In this document: positions 23,311-34,560 of the stretch, in pieces
Position numbering within the stretch: position 1 is the first letter of the stretch
Layout: each line of letters begins with the position of its first letter
Source of the DNA: Mugil cephalus
Taxonomy: Eukaryota; Chordata; Actinopteri; Mugiliformes; Mugilidae
Assembly (NCBI RefSeq): GCF_022458985.1
Contig: NC_061776.1
Location: forward strand, 3,371,340-3,435,339
Length of the DNA stretch: 64,000 nucleotides
Direction: 5' to 3'
The notes under the pieces: model-generated
Databases searched by the model: none
What the model was told of the DNA's origin: nothing
The model's input: the letters and a program-made list of their open reading frames with translations, nothing else
Made by a program: the position numbers and the translations under genes

Positions 23311-24174
23311 TGTGATGTTTCTTCATTTTGTTGCTTTGATAATAAATAATTATTTCCGGTGAACATGTGTTTTAAATGTACTCTCAGCTGTAATGTGAAC
23401 AGATGCTCTGACACTAGAAATGTGTTTAAATACAAACCATTTATTGATTATAAAACCACAGCAACATTAATGAACTCCTAATTTCTTCTATCATTTGTAG
23501 CTGCTGAATTGCTCATAATTCTGAGAGTTCAGATTTCATTAATGTACAACTTACTTTAACACTAGACTCAAAGCACAATGTCTTTGACACAAAATATGAC
23601 AAAATCTAAAATCAATTCTTGGAATAAGTTATCTTGGAAACTAGAAAACAAGAAAATCAAAAATCATGAAGAAACATCAAATACAAAAAGAGCCAAAAAG
23701 AACTTCATAGATCATCCAGAGTACTTCATTTTCACGTATCCTTCCTGTAAAAGTTTAGTTCTTTGTTTTTGGATAATTTACCACATATCCACTGCACATT
23801 TTATCAGCAGCTAATTGACCGAATTACCAAATTTAATAAACCAACCTTACACAGTTTGGTATGCAGTTAGCCATGTTCTCTCAGTTCTCAGCATTAAAAA
23901 AACAAAACAAAATGAAAATATACTGGTTGTCTAATCTTCTCCTTGCAGGCAGAGGGAAATGTCTCCTTCCACCAGTTTAATGTCTGGGTTTGATATTTTT
24001 ATGCTTAATGTGAGTGGCCAAGTATCCCTCGGGATAAATTAAGTATCTGTCCGTCTGTCTCATGTCAACTCAAAGAAAAATTAGATTATATGTCTGCTAC
24101 AGCTTTTAACGTGAACTAATTCTGACATGTTTTTCAAACTCAGCTTCTCAGAGACATTTTCTCCCACAGATGCT

Positions 24175-27100
24175 TCAGGATGACGACTCACCCGTGTGAG
24201 TCCTCATGTGGATATTTAAATGGCTACTCCGACTGAAAAGTTTGCCACATGTCCTGCAAGAGAATGACTTTTCACCTGAGTGGACTGCCATATGCTTTCT
24301 AATGGATGACAAGGTAATAAATCTTTTACCGCATATTTTACAAAGGTATGGTGTCTCACCTGTGTGAATCCTAGTGTGTAAAATCAAACCACAATGGCGG
24401 GTGAAACTTTTACCACATATTTTACAGGGGTATGGTTTTTCTCCTGTGTGACTACTCAAGTGCCTTGTTAAATGATTTCTTTGACTAAAGGTTTTACCAC
24501 ATTTGTCACAGCAATAAGGCTTCTCACCCGTATGTTGTCTCCGATGGACATTTAGTTTGGACAAATACTGAAATGTTTTCATACAAAAGTCACATGTTAC
24601 AGGCTTTCTGCCTGTGCCAATATCACACTGGCGCTCTGACATGATAGAGCTGTCTACATTGATACTGTGTGTCTTTGGATTCGGCTCTGCATTACTAGAT
24701 GATGAGTCTACATGCTTGTTTGGTTCTGATTCGCTGTGCTCACTTTCTTCATCAGTAGGAGTGTCCATGAAGGAATCAGTCTCCTGCTTCAATACAATCT
24801 GCTCTACCTGCTGACTGCTGCAGAGTTCCTCCTGTTCCTCTTGAATCTGTGGAGGTCCTGGTTCCTCCTGTTCCTCTTTAAACTCTAGAGGTTCTGGTTC
24901 CTCCTGTTCCTCTTTCATCTGTGGAGGTTCTGGTTCCTCCTGGTCCAGACTGGAGGTCCTCTCCTGGTTACAGAGCTGCTGGTTGGAAAAAACCTCCTCC
25001 TCGGTGTAGACATGTTGTTGTGGGAAGTCTGGAGGAACAAAGAGACACAACATGAAGGTTACTAATGTGATGACTGGAAATCACATCTGAGTAGATACTT
25101 TCTAGTTTAAATCATTAGCAGGACTATATGAAATATAGATCATCATAACCAAAAAGCTTTAACAAAGGGGTAACTGTTTGTCCATGTCATCTTTCCATAG
25201 GAATGGTGCTCCAACAACCCATTATCAGTCAGAGACTCCAGTCTCAGTGTGTGAATGGGGTTGAAACTTCTTGGGGATAGAAGTTAGGACTGTATTGTGA
25301 ATTATAATTGAGATTATATCTCAGTTTCCAATCTGACATAGATGAATTTCCTTTACTCTTCTTTCAAACCGTTTGTCTTCTCTGGATGACAGATGTTGTT
25401 ATCATCAAGGGTGTGTGCTTTGTCCTTCAGGTGTAGGTGGACCGCTGAGTCGTTTTCTGATGAGTAGGACTGTCGTGTTTTGGTACATGCATTTCTGGAG
25501 GGGTTTTTTTCCCCTCCCCCCACAATGTCTGTACATTCCTCACTGGACTGAGCAGCATACACTACATTACTCTGTTTCGTCTTTGGGGTGGACCAACTTT
25601 TGCTCAAGTGTACTTACTTCCTTAGGCCTTTAAATTAAAGGAACATAGGCCATCAATGAAGCTCCTCCAGACACTCCAGTCTTGGGCCCTCTGCGTCAAA
25701 TGTTGCCAGGACAGGACTACTGCGTCTGAAATAAAATGGAATGTGGCGTTTCCTGAAAATTCTCCTGAGTTTCTCCAATTCACCAGCCAATGTCCTACAT
25801 GTCCTTCCTCTTGTTGTTCTCCTCATCTCAGCCTTTTCCGGGATATCTTTTTGGGCCCGTGACAAAGGTCCAGTTGGGATATCCACATGTCTTGATTGTT
25901 TGTTTGATGTTTTTTCCTCCTTCTCCTTACTGTCCAATCTTGCAGGTACACACTAGTTGTATTGGTGCGAGTGGGTTTTCTGTATACTCCAGTGTTGAGG
26001 CTTCTGTCTTCTTTCAGGGGCATAAGACAGTCCAAGTTCCTGGTCCTTATCAGAAGCAAGTTTATGATAGGCTACACCCACAGAGTTTACTATTTAAACC
26101 TCAACTTCCCACCTGCTCCTTAGAACTGAAGAAGCTACTCAGATAAAACATCTTATCAAGAACTCTACATGTCCATTTGCCTTTTTTTTTTGTAGACTCT
26201 TGGCTTCAGTGTGCAGGAATTCATATCCAATTTGGAGGAAGGGTTTAGGCTCTTTAACGTATAGCCCCCATCTTTTTCAAGGGACCAAAGGTAATTGGAC
26301 AACTGACACAAAAGTCCATCATCACTTAAGCAAGTCAAAGGTCTGGAGTTTATTCCATGCGTTGCATTTGCAGTTGGAAGCTGTTGTGTGGTCCCATAGC
26401 ATGCAGTCAAAAGAGATCTCATGAAATTACAACAGAAGAAATCCATCCAGAGATGACGATATTAGGAATGGCCATACTGACAGTTTGGCATATTTTGAGG
26501 GAGGGTGCACTGGTGATCTTGGGAATTCCAAAAAGCCTGGACATCCACGGAAGACAACAATGGTGGAGGATTGCAGGACTGTAAAGAAAAGCCATCCACC
26601 CAAGTGAATAACACTCTGCAGGAAATATGTGCATCAATATCCAGTTCTGCAAGAACATCCTTTGATTAGATGAAACTAAGATCGTTTTTTAATGGCAAAG
26701 ATGTGGAATATTTGGCGCCAGATCTCAACTCGACTGAGCTGCAAGCTCAAGAAAAACCCACAAACAAGCAACAATGGAAGACAGCTGCAAGAAAGGTGCA
26801 GGCAAAGCATGCATCCCAAAGGAGGAAACCCTGTGTTTGGTGATGCCCATGGGTTCCACACTTCGTACTTTTAAAATGTTTTTCAGTCCCTTGAATTCAA
26901 CCAAATCCAACATGGTAGCAGTCAGAGACTAACTGTAGACGGTCATGCATAGAGAGAATAGTTATACCACTAATGAATTGTATGTAAGAATTGTTTAATT
27001 TTCATTGAAGATAGAAGCAACAGTCCACGTAGTGTTAACTATGCTAGTTAGCCTCTTAGCATGTTATCAACCTCCTAGTTGAGTGTCTTTCCTCCGTGTC

Positions 27101-27335
27101 TTCTCCAAACTGTGTGTTTCCATTCATTAGTTAGTTCATATAAACCATTCTACCTGTACTCACCTATTCTGTGTGACTTTATCTCAGGTTTCCAGGTGAT
27201 ATCCAGCAGTCTGCGCTGACGATCGATCTCTTCCTCGTACTGGACGACAGTTCTTTCAAAGAGTCCGAATATTTCTTCAGCAGCAGCAGTTAGTCGCTCG
27301 ATGATCAACTCTCTCAAACTCTCAGATGAAGACAT
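24175..27335 (-). CDS. ZNF-E: C2H2 zinc-finger protein, two exons, 5 fingers
   Basis: Exon 1 is 27164-27335 (57 codons) and exon 2 is 24175-25028. Joined they give about 341 residues. The acidic region has three EEPEPP-type units. Five complete fingers follow: the first is CDFCMKTF, the fourth is preceded by TGETPYLC and the fifth by SGEKSFSC. The intron is 2.1 kb, longer than in the paralogues, because it received a Penelope-like element (25350-26110) and a Tc1-like element (26210-26930). Finger order and linker variants match ZNF-D most closely. Probable nuclear DNA-binding regulator; an effect of the insertions on splicing is not visible. Confidence 0.85.
25350..26110 (-). mobile_element. 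Penelope-like element, C-terminal part (RT tail and GIY-YIG region)
   Basis: On the minus strand the order is SLNTGVYRKPTRTN (the VYRKPT motif after the RT domain), then LAGELEKLRRIF, then KTKQSNVVYAAQSSEECTD followed by an SAVHLHLKDKAHTLDDN segment. This matches the linker and GIY-YIG-type endonuclease region of teleost Penelope-like elements. The YIG residues are lost and stops occur, so it is inactive. It sits in the ZNF-E intron in the same orientation as the gene. Confidence 0.75.
26210..26930 (+). mobile_element. Tc1-like transposon relic, internally deleted
   Basis: The sequence follows the course of a teleost Tc1-like element: AAGGTAATTGGACAACTGAC near the 5' end, a degenerate helix-turn-helix region (ATILGMAILTVWHILREG-like, with PRKTT after a frameshift), then a jump to the 3' end with LKKNPQTSNNGRQLQERCRQ in a shifted frame. 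The catalytic core is missing. Confidence 0.7.
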
Positions 27336-27429
27336 TGTTGCTTCAGCAGCTCAAACATTTATCTGGGACACGATGAAACTAGACAACCGTCTTCCAGTTC
27401 GGTCCTCAAACAAATGCAACAAAAAACTA

Positions 27430-27465
27430 CTACTTCCGCCCGGTGTCACACGATAAAGCTCCGAC
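27430..27465 (-). promoter_or_regulatory. Conserved promoter block of ZNF-E
   Basis: Same 36-bp block; on the gene strand it carries GGCGGAAGTAG, so one base of the ETS-flanking sequence differs from the other four. Confidence 0.5.
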
Positions 27466-27629
27466 AGAGGAGGACGGTAAACATTTTGTTCCGCTCTATT
27501 CTTAAACCTCTCATTTCGCATCATATCATCCTTTTCTAGCAGGAATATTAACTCAACATTCCTCAAAGACAAAACGAAGTAGTTGTATTTTAAATCACGT
27601 CCTTCCAAAGATAGACAAAGTACCTGAAT

Positions 27630-28470
27630 GATTGCAGAGCTGTCGCTCTGACATCTGTGGTCATGAAGAGCTTCGGGAGACTCATCCTGTCCTTCCTCAA
27701 GCCAATCACCGCCCCCCTCCTAGACCCTTTACAGTTCAACCTCAGCCTCCACCATGTACTCCAGCACCTGGACCAGCTGAGCTCCTACGCCAGGGCCTTG
27801 TTTGTGGATTATAGCTTGGTGTTCAACAACATCCTCCCAGACTACCTGCACACCAAGCTTCTGCAGCTGCAGGTACCCCGCCCTGTCAGTGAGATTATGG
27901 ACTTTGTCATCAATATGAAGCAATAAGTGCGGGTTGGCAGCCACCTGTCGGCCCCCTCACCACCAACACTGGAGGTCCACATGGTTGTGTCCTCTCCCCT
28001 TATTTGTTCTCCCTGTAGACCGATGTCTGCACCTCCAGTCCCTCCTCCATCAAGCTGGCTAAGTTTGCGGATGACACCACGGTCCTGGGACTCATCAAGG
28101 ACGATGAAGGTTCAGCTACAGGAACACGGTGTCACAGCTGGCAGCATGTTGTACACTTAACAACCTGGAGCTAAGCATAAACAAGACGGTGGAGTTGGTC
28201 GTGGACTTCTGTAGACACTCACACTCACACACCTTACACCCCCCACTTCTCTTCAACAACACTGCAGTACAAGTGGTGGACTGTGTGAAGTTTCTGGGCA
28301 CCACTATCACCAACGACCTGAAATGGGAGAAACACTCATCTAAGTTCATCAGGCGGGGCACACCAGAGGATGTTTTTCCTGTCATGTGGTGCTGTTACCC
28401 CAGACAGAATTCCTGTGTACACTGTACATTTGGCCAATAAAGAGATTGTGATTCTGAATTATTATTTTCT
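27630..28470 (+). mobile_element. Rex1/CR1-like LINE reverse transcriptase relic
   Basis: Frames on the plus strand read LFVDYSLVFNNILPDYLHTK (palm motif A region), VRVGSHLSAP, an LAKFADDTTVLG-like active site in a shifted frame (about 28050-28090), then NLELSINKTVELVVDF and VDCVKFLGTTITNDLKWEKH. The 3' end is GGCCAATAAAGAG followed by an ATTCTG-type tail. It is 5'-truncated with frameshifts. Confidence 0.75.
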
Positions 28471-29549
28471 CATTTAAATACCTCCACCTGAAGCATAACT
28501 TGCTCAGCATGGGCGACAAATAACTTTAGAAATGTTCTAAGTAGTTTCATTTTTAGGTTTCCCTTTTATAAGATTTTTATGTCTCAATCTGTAAATTAAC
28601 TACTGACTAAATGCGCTTAGATATATGTTTAAAGTAAAGACTTTCACGTGTACAGGACACTAAGGTTTTGTACCAAAAATATAAAGTGTCATATTTGTAT
28701 TAGCATCATCGTCCACTCCAACAGCTTCATCTCCAAACACAGAACACTGACACATCCAGAGCTCACAGCTGCTTTTCTCAAACAGTCTGGATGCTTTTGT
28801 ACTTCCATTCACTCACCACAGGATGGCGCTGCTTCTCTTTGCTTCTTCATTTCAAAATGATCAGAGCTGATTAGGTCTGTATTTATCAAACATGTCAGAG
28901 CAGGAAATCTCTTCTAACTGACCAGAATCTCTCAGAGTCACTGAGCTTTGATTCTACTTTTAGGAGTTGAAGTCAAACATTTGATCTTCTTCTGTCACAT
29001 GTCAAATTCCTCCTGTTTGTCCTGAGAGATATTAAAGCTGTAGAGTAACATCACATATTACACAGTAAACCTGCTCTGCAGAGGATTTTAATGTTTTTAT
29101 CTCTTTAAATGTCAAATATACAAATAGGACCAGAGTTGACTTTCATTTAAATGAAAGTAGATGATAGTTCATGATTTTTTAAATAATCTTACTGTCACCT
29201 TTAACAGTCATTGAACTGATTATGTGTAAAGTGTTTTCAGTCTTTTAATAGAAGAGAAGAGTTCAGTCAGAGTTGAGGAGCTGTGTGGATTTGTAGTTTT
29301 GTATTTTCATCTCAGCTCTTCAACAACAGAGAACAGTCTGTGTTACTAAAGTCACCACCAACCTGAATGTGTTTGTGGGAACATGAATGTTTTTTAGTCT
29401 TTCTGCATCATGTGACCCAGATGTTTTTCATCTGCTGTCAGATTCAAATCAAGACCATGAAAGGACACAGCAGCTTGATCTGAGCTGTCAATCATCAGCA
29501 GCCGTCTCATCTGTGGGCTGCAGGGGCTGATGGGAGCTTTGAGGACCTG

Positions 29550-29600
29550 CTAGAAACCACGTGGCCTCGTCTCATGTCACAGCTCGTCCTTGTTGGGCCT
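29550..29600 (+). promoter_or_regulatory. V1 promoter region with E-box
   Basis: A perfect CACGTG E-box at 29558-29563 lies about 100 bp before the leader ATG and is followed by CTCATGTCACAG, whose complement TGTGACATGAG resembles the decamer of TCR V promoters. Both are kept in V2 (44096-44101 for the E-box) and V3 (48643-48648). Confidence 0.45.
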
Positions 29601-29659
29601 CAGCTGCATCAGAGCTCCACTTCTCCCCAGGTTCACCAGAGGATACACCACCACACAAA

Positions 29660-30102
29660 ATGCTTTTCCTCCCAGCTGCTGCTCTGTGCTGTCTGTGTTC
29701 AGGTGAGTGTTTCCAACAAACTCCACCTTTAACAAACACTGTCTCACTAACCTTCATCTATCTGTCTGTGTCTCTACAGCCCTGGTTGCCATGGCAGCAG
29801 ATCTGACCCAGGACCAGTTAACACTGACCAGGAGAGTTGGTCAAACAGTCTCCTTCAGATGTGAAGGAACTCACCAGTGTGATAGTGATTATATACGCTG
29901 GTACCAGAAGAAAGAAACAGAAACATTCAGAGTGATTCTGTATATTGATAAAAGCAATGGTGACATTTATAAATTTTACATTCATACTCAGGTAAATGAT
30001 TTCTCAGCTGTGTATAAACAGAACAGTTGGGAGTTGGAGATAAAGAAAGTTAAAGTTGATCATTCAGCCTCCTACTACTGCGCCTGTTGGAAGGATGTTC
30101 CC
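29660..30102 (+). CDS. TRGV: TCR gamma variable segment V1
   Basis: The leader exon is 29660-29702 (MLFLPAAALCCLCS, donor GTGAGT) and the V exon is 29780-30102. It encodes a signal peptide and an Ig V domain with the first cysteine in SFRCEG, the core tryptophan in IRWYQKK and the second cysteine in the framework motif SASYYCACW. The segment ends in WKDVP directly at the RSS. No stop or frameshift is present. It would form the variable domain of the gamma chain of the gamma-delta T-cell receptor after joining to J1 or another J. TRG is favoured over TRA/TRD by the J (FGSGT) and C sequences. Framework 3 and the flanks are almost identical to V3. Confidence 0.88.
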
Positions 30103-30140
30103 CACAGTGAGAAATAATGCGAGCAGCCTGAACAAAAACC
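30103..30140 (+). promoter_or_regulatory. V1 recombination signal (23-type)
   Basis: The heptamer CACAGTG (30103-30109) is perfect, followed by 22 bp and the nonamer ACAAAAACC (30132-30140). Read one base later the spacer is 23 bp. It pairs with the 12-bp RSS of the J segments. Confidence 0.9.
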
Positions 30141-30989
30141 AACAGATGAACAGATGTCAAACAGTGTTTGTGACAGGAAGAGAGCAGTAAACCACAGCCC
30201 AGGTTCACATATTTCACCTCCATCTCAGACAGAGTCCCAAACATACTGAGCTGAGGGAGATTCTTCTTTCCTGCTCTCACTATTTATTTGACATCAGATT
30301 TATTGATGTTGTTAGCAGATACTTCAACAGTTAGAAAAAAGATGAAAACAACACAGAGAAGAAGAAAGAGCAAAAATACAAAGTCAATCAAAAGAATTCA
30401 ATGAAAGAGCAAAAGACCACAAAGATATTTTCAAAGACTTTTAAAAGTCAAAGTTGAATAGAATGAATGATTTCAGACAAATGTTCCAGATGTAGATGAA
30501 GCTCCTCTGCTCTGAGCTGCTGCTGGAATAAAGTCCATTCCTGCTTCACAATGTTAATGAAAACACTTCCAGCAGCACTTGTTGTTTAACACCTTCCAGC
30601 AGCTTCACCACATCATTTCACTTTCTTCCATTTTCAACCAGCCGATCACCTTCAGAAATACTCAGATGACTGTGCAGTGACTCGGGTTAAAATGAGGAAT
30701 GAGATCATAGAGGACTCATCACATGTTGAATGTTGGTCAAACCAAGGAGCTGGTAGACGATTTCCACACAGACAAACACACAGCACATTAAACTCCAGAC
30801 AATGGTCATATAGAGAGTGGACCGTTATAAATACCTGAGGTGATAAGTGTTGTCATAGTAATTTACTGTATTGTGACATCATCCATTGGATTCTGCACCT
30901 CGAGGTCGCGTTCGCCTTGTTGGATGCATTTCTGGATATTCCTAATATGGACATGGGGGTCGTGTTAGGGCGGCGCTAAGGCGGCCCGG

Positions 30990-31380
30990 GCGCTGAGGCC
31001 CGCCCACTTAAACCTCTGCTACGTCTCACTCAAAGGTGAGAGGTTTAGGTAGAGTCATCCAATAACGTAAAGGTTGGTGGTTCGATTTCGCCCTGTCCCT
31101 AGTCTGTCTGTTGTGTCCTTGGACAAGACACTTAACCCACCTTTCCTCCAGGTGTGTGCTCCCTGGTCAGTGATTACGAGTGAGTGATGTTGGTGTTGGT
31201 CTGAGAGGCTGTAGGTGCACATTAGCAGCCACGTTTCCGTCAGCCTGCGCCAGGGCAACTGTGACTATGAGGTAGTTTACCACCACCAGGGTGTGACTGT
31301 GTGAGCGGATGAATGATGCAAACAATTGTAAGCATCTAAAAATGGAAAAGCGCAATATGAAACCAATGCATTACTATTAT
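30990..31380 (+). mobile_element. SINE-like dispersed repeat
   Basis: Contains GGTGGTTCGATTTCG, similar to a tRNA B box, then TGTCCTTGGACAAGACACTTAACCC, a phrase common in teleost short repeats, and ends in AAGCGCAATATGAAACC. Non-coding; the family name is not known to me. Confidence 0.45.
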
Positions 31381-31399
31381 CAACATGTTTAATATCGCT

Positions 31400-32080
31400 G
31401 TAAAATTCAGGCGTTTAATATGGAGGTCTGTGGGGATTTGATCCCCTTTGGAGAGCTTCACTCGATGATCTGAAACCCCGCCCCCAAACGGTCATTGTCC
31501 AATCATACATCTCAGCGACCGTTACTATGTAAATGTCCTGGTGTTGTAATGTCCCTATGGTAAATGTAAGTCAGACACTAGTCATCCCCAGGAGTTTGAC
31601 TGAGGGAGTCGTGTTCTTCCCGTACACGAAAACACAACAGGAGTGGTCCCTTAAGTGGATCAAACGGTGTGGAACAGAAACATACCACCAAAGATAATGT
31701 GCAAATAAAGTTTAGTTTTGACAGAGTGATCCTGACTGAACTATTGTCAGATATTAGTAATATCAGTACCTACCTTTAGCTAATATTAGCTAGCTAGAGT
31801 TACCTTCAGTGGTTGTGTTGGGTCTCATTGTTGGGAGATCTCTTAACGTTGTGTTTGGTCACTTTATATCACAGTTGAACACAGCGTCCCACCAATGCAA
31901 CTTAAACTTATTTTGTTTTCTTCTTCCATGTAGCATTTTGTGAATGGACAGCGGCACCATCAGCGTCAAGAAGCTTCATGGGCTATCAACACTAGCTGTT
32001 GTGGACGACAGTGTGTTGTACTTCCACATGGGCTTCATCAGTCAAACTCAGAGGCTGCTGCCTGAGTGAAATGGTGCTAA
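31400..32080. other. Unassigned sequence between V1 and J1
   Basis: No V, J or other coding motif is seen. There is a GC-richer stretch near 31440-31640 that I cannot assign. Confidence 0.4.
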
Positions 32081-32084
32081 AGTT

Positions 32085-32215
32085 AAATCTGGAGATTATC
32101 CCAGCTGTCATCAGGCAAGAGGCGAGAGGGGACAGTTCTCCAGTTTATCTCCTGACTAACATGGACAGACAAACAACCATTCACACTCACAGCCAATTTA
32201 GAATCATCAGTGAAC
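32085..32215 (-). mobile_element. Teleost short repeat fragment
   Basis: Reads ATTATCCCAGCTGTCATCAGGC and CAAACAACCATTCACACTCAC, the same phrases as at 61840-61920 and, in diverged form, near 50380-50400. It is a fragment of an abundant non-coding repeat. Confidence 0.45.
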
Positions 32216-32231
32216 ATAACAAGCATGTGTT

Positions 32232-32370
<139 letters not shown>

Positions 32371-32439
32371 GTCTGTCTATCCATGGTTTAAAAGTTTTTG
32401 GTGGGGGCGTGGAGCTGCTGACGTCTCATGGGACTATTG

Positions 32440-33745
32440 TCTGACAGTGTAAGGAATACTTTGAGGAGCTCCTCAATCCCACCAACATGCATTCCTTAGG
32501 GGAAAGAGAGCTGGAGGGCCTGGGGTTGGGCCGTCTAATCTCTGGGGCAGAATTTGCTGAGGTGGTGAAGCAGCTACCTAGATATTATCATGGTGCACAG
32601 CCAATAACCTCCTGCTCAACGTCTGGATGAGATCTGCCCTGGGTATCTCAAGGCTCTGGATGTTGTAGGGCTGTCCTGGTTGACACGCCTCTGCAACATT
32701 GCATGGACATCGGGGGCAATGCCTCTGGAGTGGCAGACCGGGGTTCCCATCTTTAAGAAAGGTGACCAGAGGGTGTGTTCCAACTATAGGAGGATCACGC
32801 TCCTCAGACTCTGCGGGAAAGTCTACGCCAGGGTGCTGGAAAAGAGGGTCCGATCGATAGTTGAACCTCAGATCGAGGAGGAACAATGCGGTTTTCGTCC
32901 CGGGCGTGGAACCATGGACCAGCTCTTTACCCTCGCTAGGGTGCTGGAGGGGAAATGGGAGTTTGCCCAACGAGTCCACATGTGTTTTGTAGATTTGAAG
33001 AAGGCCTACGACCGTGGCCCCAGGGGCATCCTGTGGGGGGTGCTCCGGGAGTATGGGGTGGATGGCCCCTTGCTAAGGGCCATTCAGTCCCTGTACCTGT
33101 ATCAAAGCAGAGCGAGTTCGGTCCGTGTAGCCGGTTGTAAGTCGGACTTGTAACTTTTATGGACAGAACTTCTAGGTGCAGCCGGGTGGTGGAGGGTATC
33201 GAGTTCGGTGATCAGAGGATCTCATCCCTGCTTTTTGCAGATGATGTGGTCCTCTTAGCTTCATTGAACGGCGACCTCCAGCTCTCCACCTCTTGAAGCT
33301 CTCAATTTACCGGTCAATCTATGTTCCAACCCCTCAACTATGGTCATCAACTTTGGGTGATGACCGAAAGAACAAGATCGTGGATACAAGCGGCTGAAAT
33401 GAGTTTCCTCCGTAGGGTGGCCTGGCTCAGCCTTAGAGATAGGATAAGGAAAAGGAACACTCGGGAAGAGTTCAGAGTAGAACTGCTGCTCCTCCACATC
33501 AAGAGGAGTCAGTTGAGGTGGTTCGGGCATCTGGTGAGGATGCCCCCTGTACGCCTCCCTTTAGAGGTGTTCCGGGCATCTCCCACTGGACTCGGGGTCG
33601 CCCCAGGATGCGATGGAGGGATAATATCTCCCGTCTGGCCTGGGAGTGACTGGGGATTCCTCCGGAGGAGCTAGTGGAAGTGGCCGGGGAGAGGGCTGTC
33701 TGGACCTCCCTCCCGGACCCGGATAAGCAAACGAAGACGAAACGA
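32440..33745 (+). mobile_element. RTE-like LINE, reverse transcriptase with internal deletion
   Basis: The plus strand encodes PIFKKGDQRVCSNYRRITLL, then EEEQCGFRPGRGTMDQLFTL and VHMCFVDLKKAYDRGPRG (palm motif A). The FADDV active site follows in another frame near 33230-33250. After a deletion it resumes with AAEMSFLRRVAWLSLRDRIR and SQLRWFGHLVRMPP, the usual C-terminal segment. Frameshifts and stops mean it is inactive. The clade assignment is from memory of motif style and is tentative. Confidence 0.75.
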
Positions 33746-33929
33746 GCAAGCAGGAAGGGAAAGAACCCGTTCTGTTTTGTTTACAAGTTTATATTCAATA
33801 CAGAGTAAAGATGTACAACGCTAATGTATTTATTAATTATTTTTGTCATGTCAGACTGTCATATCTAATTCTGCACCTATTGTTATATTTAAGTTTAATT
33901 ATTTTTCTTATTAAGACTTTCAACAAACT

Positions 33930-34010
33930 CTCGTCCATTATGAAAAATGTTCACCACCCTCTGCACAAAACCTTTGTCAGACAGAGAAACCTGCTGTCTC
34001 TGGTATCTAT
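33930..34010 (+). mobile_element. LINE tail fragment upstream of J1
   Basis: Reads HHPLHKTFVRQRNLLSL; the related, longer piece upstream of J3 is at 56310-56480. Its presence before both J segments means the insertion predates the J-C duplication. Confidence 0.5.
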
Positions 34011-34095
34011 TACAGAAACACATCAAGGAGCTGAAATATGATCCTTCCTCCTCATGTGACTCCTTCAACTCAGCTGACTCTCTCAGCAGCACACA

Positions 34096-34123
34096 GGTTT
34101 TTGTATTAGTCTTTTTCACTGTG
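34096..34123 (+). promoter_or_regulatory. J1 recombination signal (12-type)
   Basis: Nonamer GGTTTTTGT (34096-34104), 12-bp spacer, heptamer CACTGTG (34117-34123), all consensus. Confidence 0.92.
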
Positions 34124-34179
34124 TGACAGCAGCTACTGGTACTTCATCTTTGGCTCTGGAACTAAACTGTATGTAACAG
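34124..34179 (+). CDS. TRGJ: TCR gamma joining segment J1
   Basis: Encodes SSYWYFIFGSGTKLYVT and ends in phase 1 at the donor AACAG/GTAAGA. FGSGT is the J-bulge motif typical of TRG. Splicing to C1 at 35705 restores a GAT codon across the junction and keeps the frame into DEQVVKP. Confidence 0.9.
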
Positions 34180-34269
34180 GTAAGAACAAACATTTCTTTT
34201 CCTTCACTTGTTTTATTGTAGAAGCTGAAATGTGTTTAAAGACTTTACTATTTGAGATACTTTTTTATT

Positions 34270-34560
34270 TGTTTAACCAGAATGATCCCACTGAGACTGA
34301 GAAGCTCTTTTTAAAGGGAGTCCTGGTGAAAATAGACAGCAGCAAATACAAAACACAGTTAGAAAATGACACAGTTAAAAGACAAAGAAAAGACAAATGA
34401 AAAGAAGATGATTCAATTTACAAGCAGGTTATAAAAACTAGTGAATATTGTGGAGTCGGCCTCATGTCCTCTCAGTTTGGATTTAAAAGCTCTCAATGAA
34501 ACAGTTGTTTTGCAACATTTTCCATGTAATAATAACATGGTCCATGTGGTCCAGAGTGGA
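34270..34560 (+). repeat. Dispersed repeat in the J1-C1 intron
   Basis: Nearly the same sequence is at 57705-57945 in the J3-C3 intron. The CACTGAGACTGAGAAGCTCTTTTT phrase resembles an abundant teleost repeat, so it was present before the cassette duplicated. Confidence 0.5.

Larger units (their letters stand above)
28790..30640 (+). repeat. V-segment duplication unit, copy 1 (V1)
   Basis: Nearly collinear with 48080-49730, which surrounds V3. Similarity includes about 0.8 kb upstream, the leader intron and about 0.5 kb downstream of the RSS, with an insertion or deletion at about 29050-29330. The V2 unit at 44830-43480 is a third, inverted and more diverged copy. Confidence 0.8.

Noticed and set aside
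29572..29757. Antisense frame repeated at 43902-44087 and 48657-48842
   Set aside because: It runs opposite the V leader exon and promoter, which are duplicated; no independent evidence for a gene.
32955..33749. Extra frames in the 33-kb LINE
   Set aside because: Overlap the RTE-like reading frame or its complement; no separate gene.
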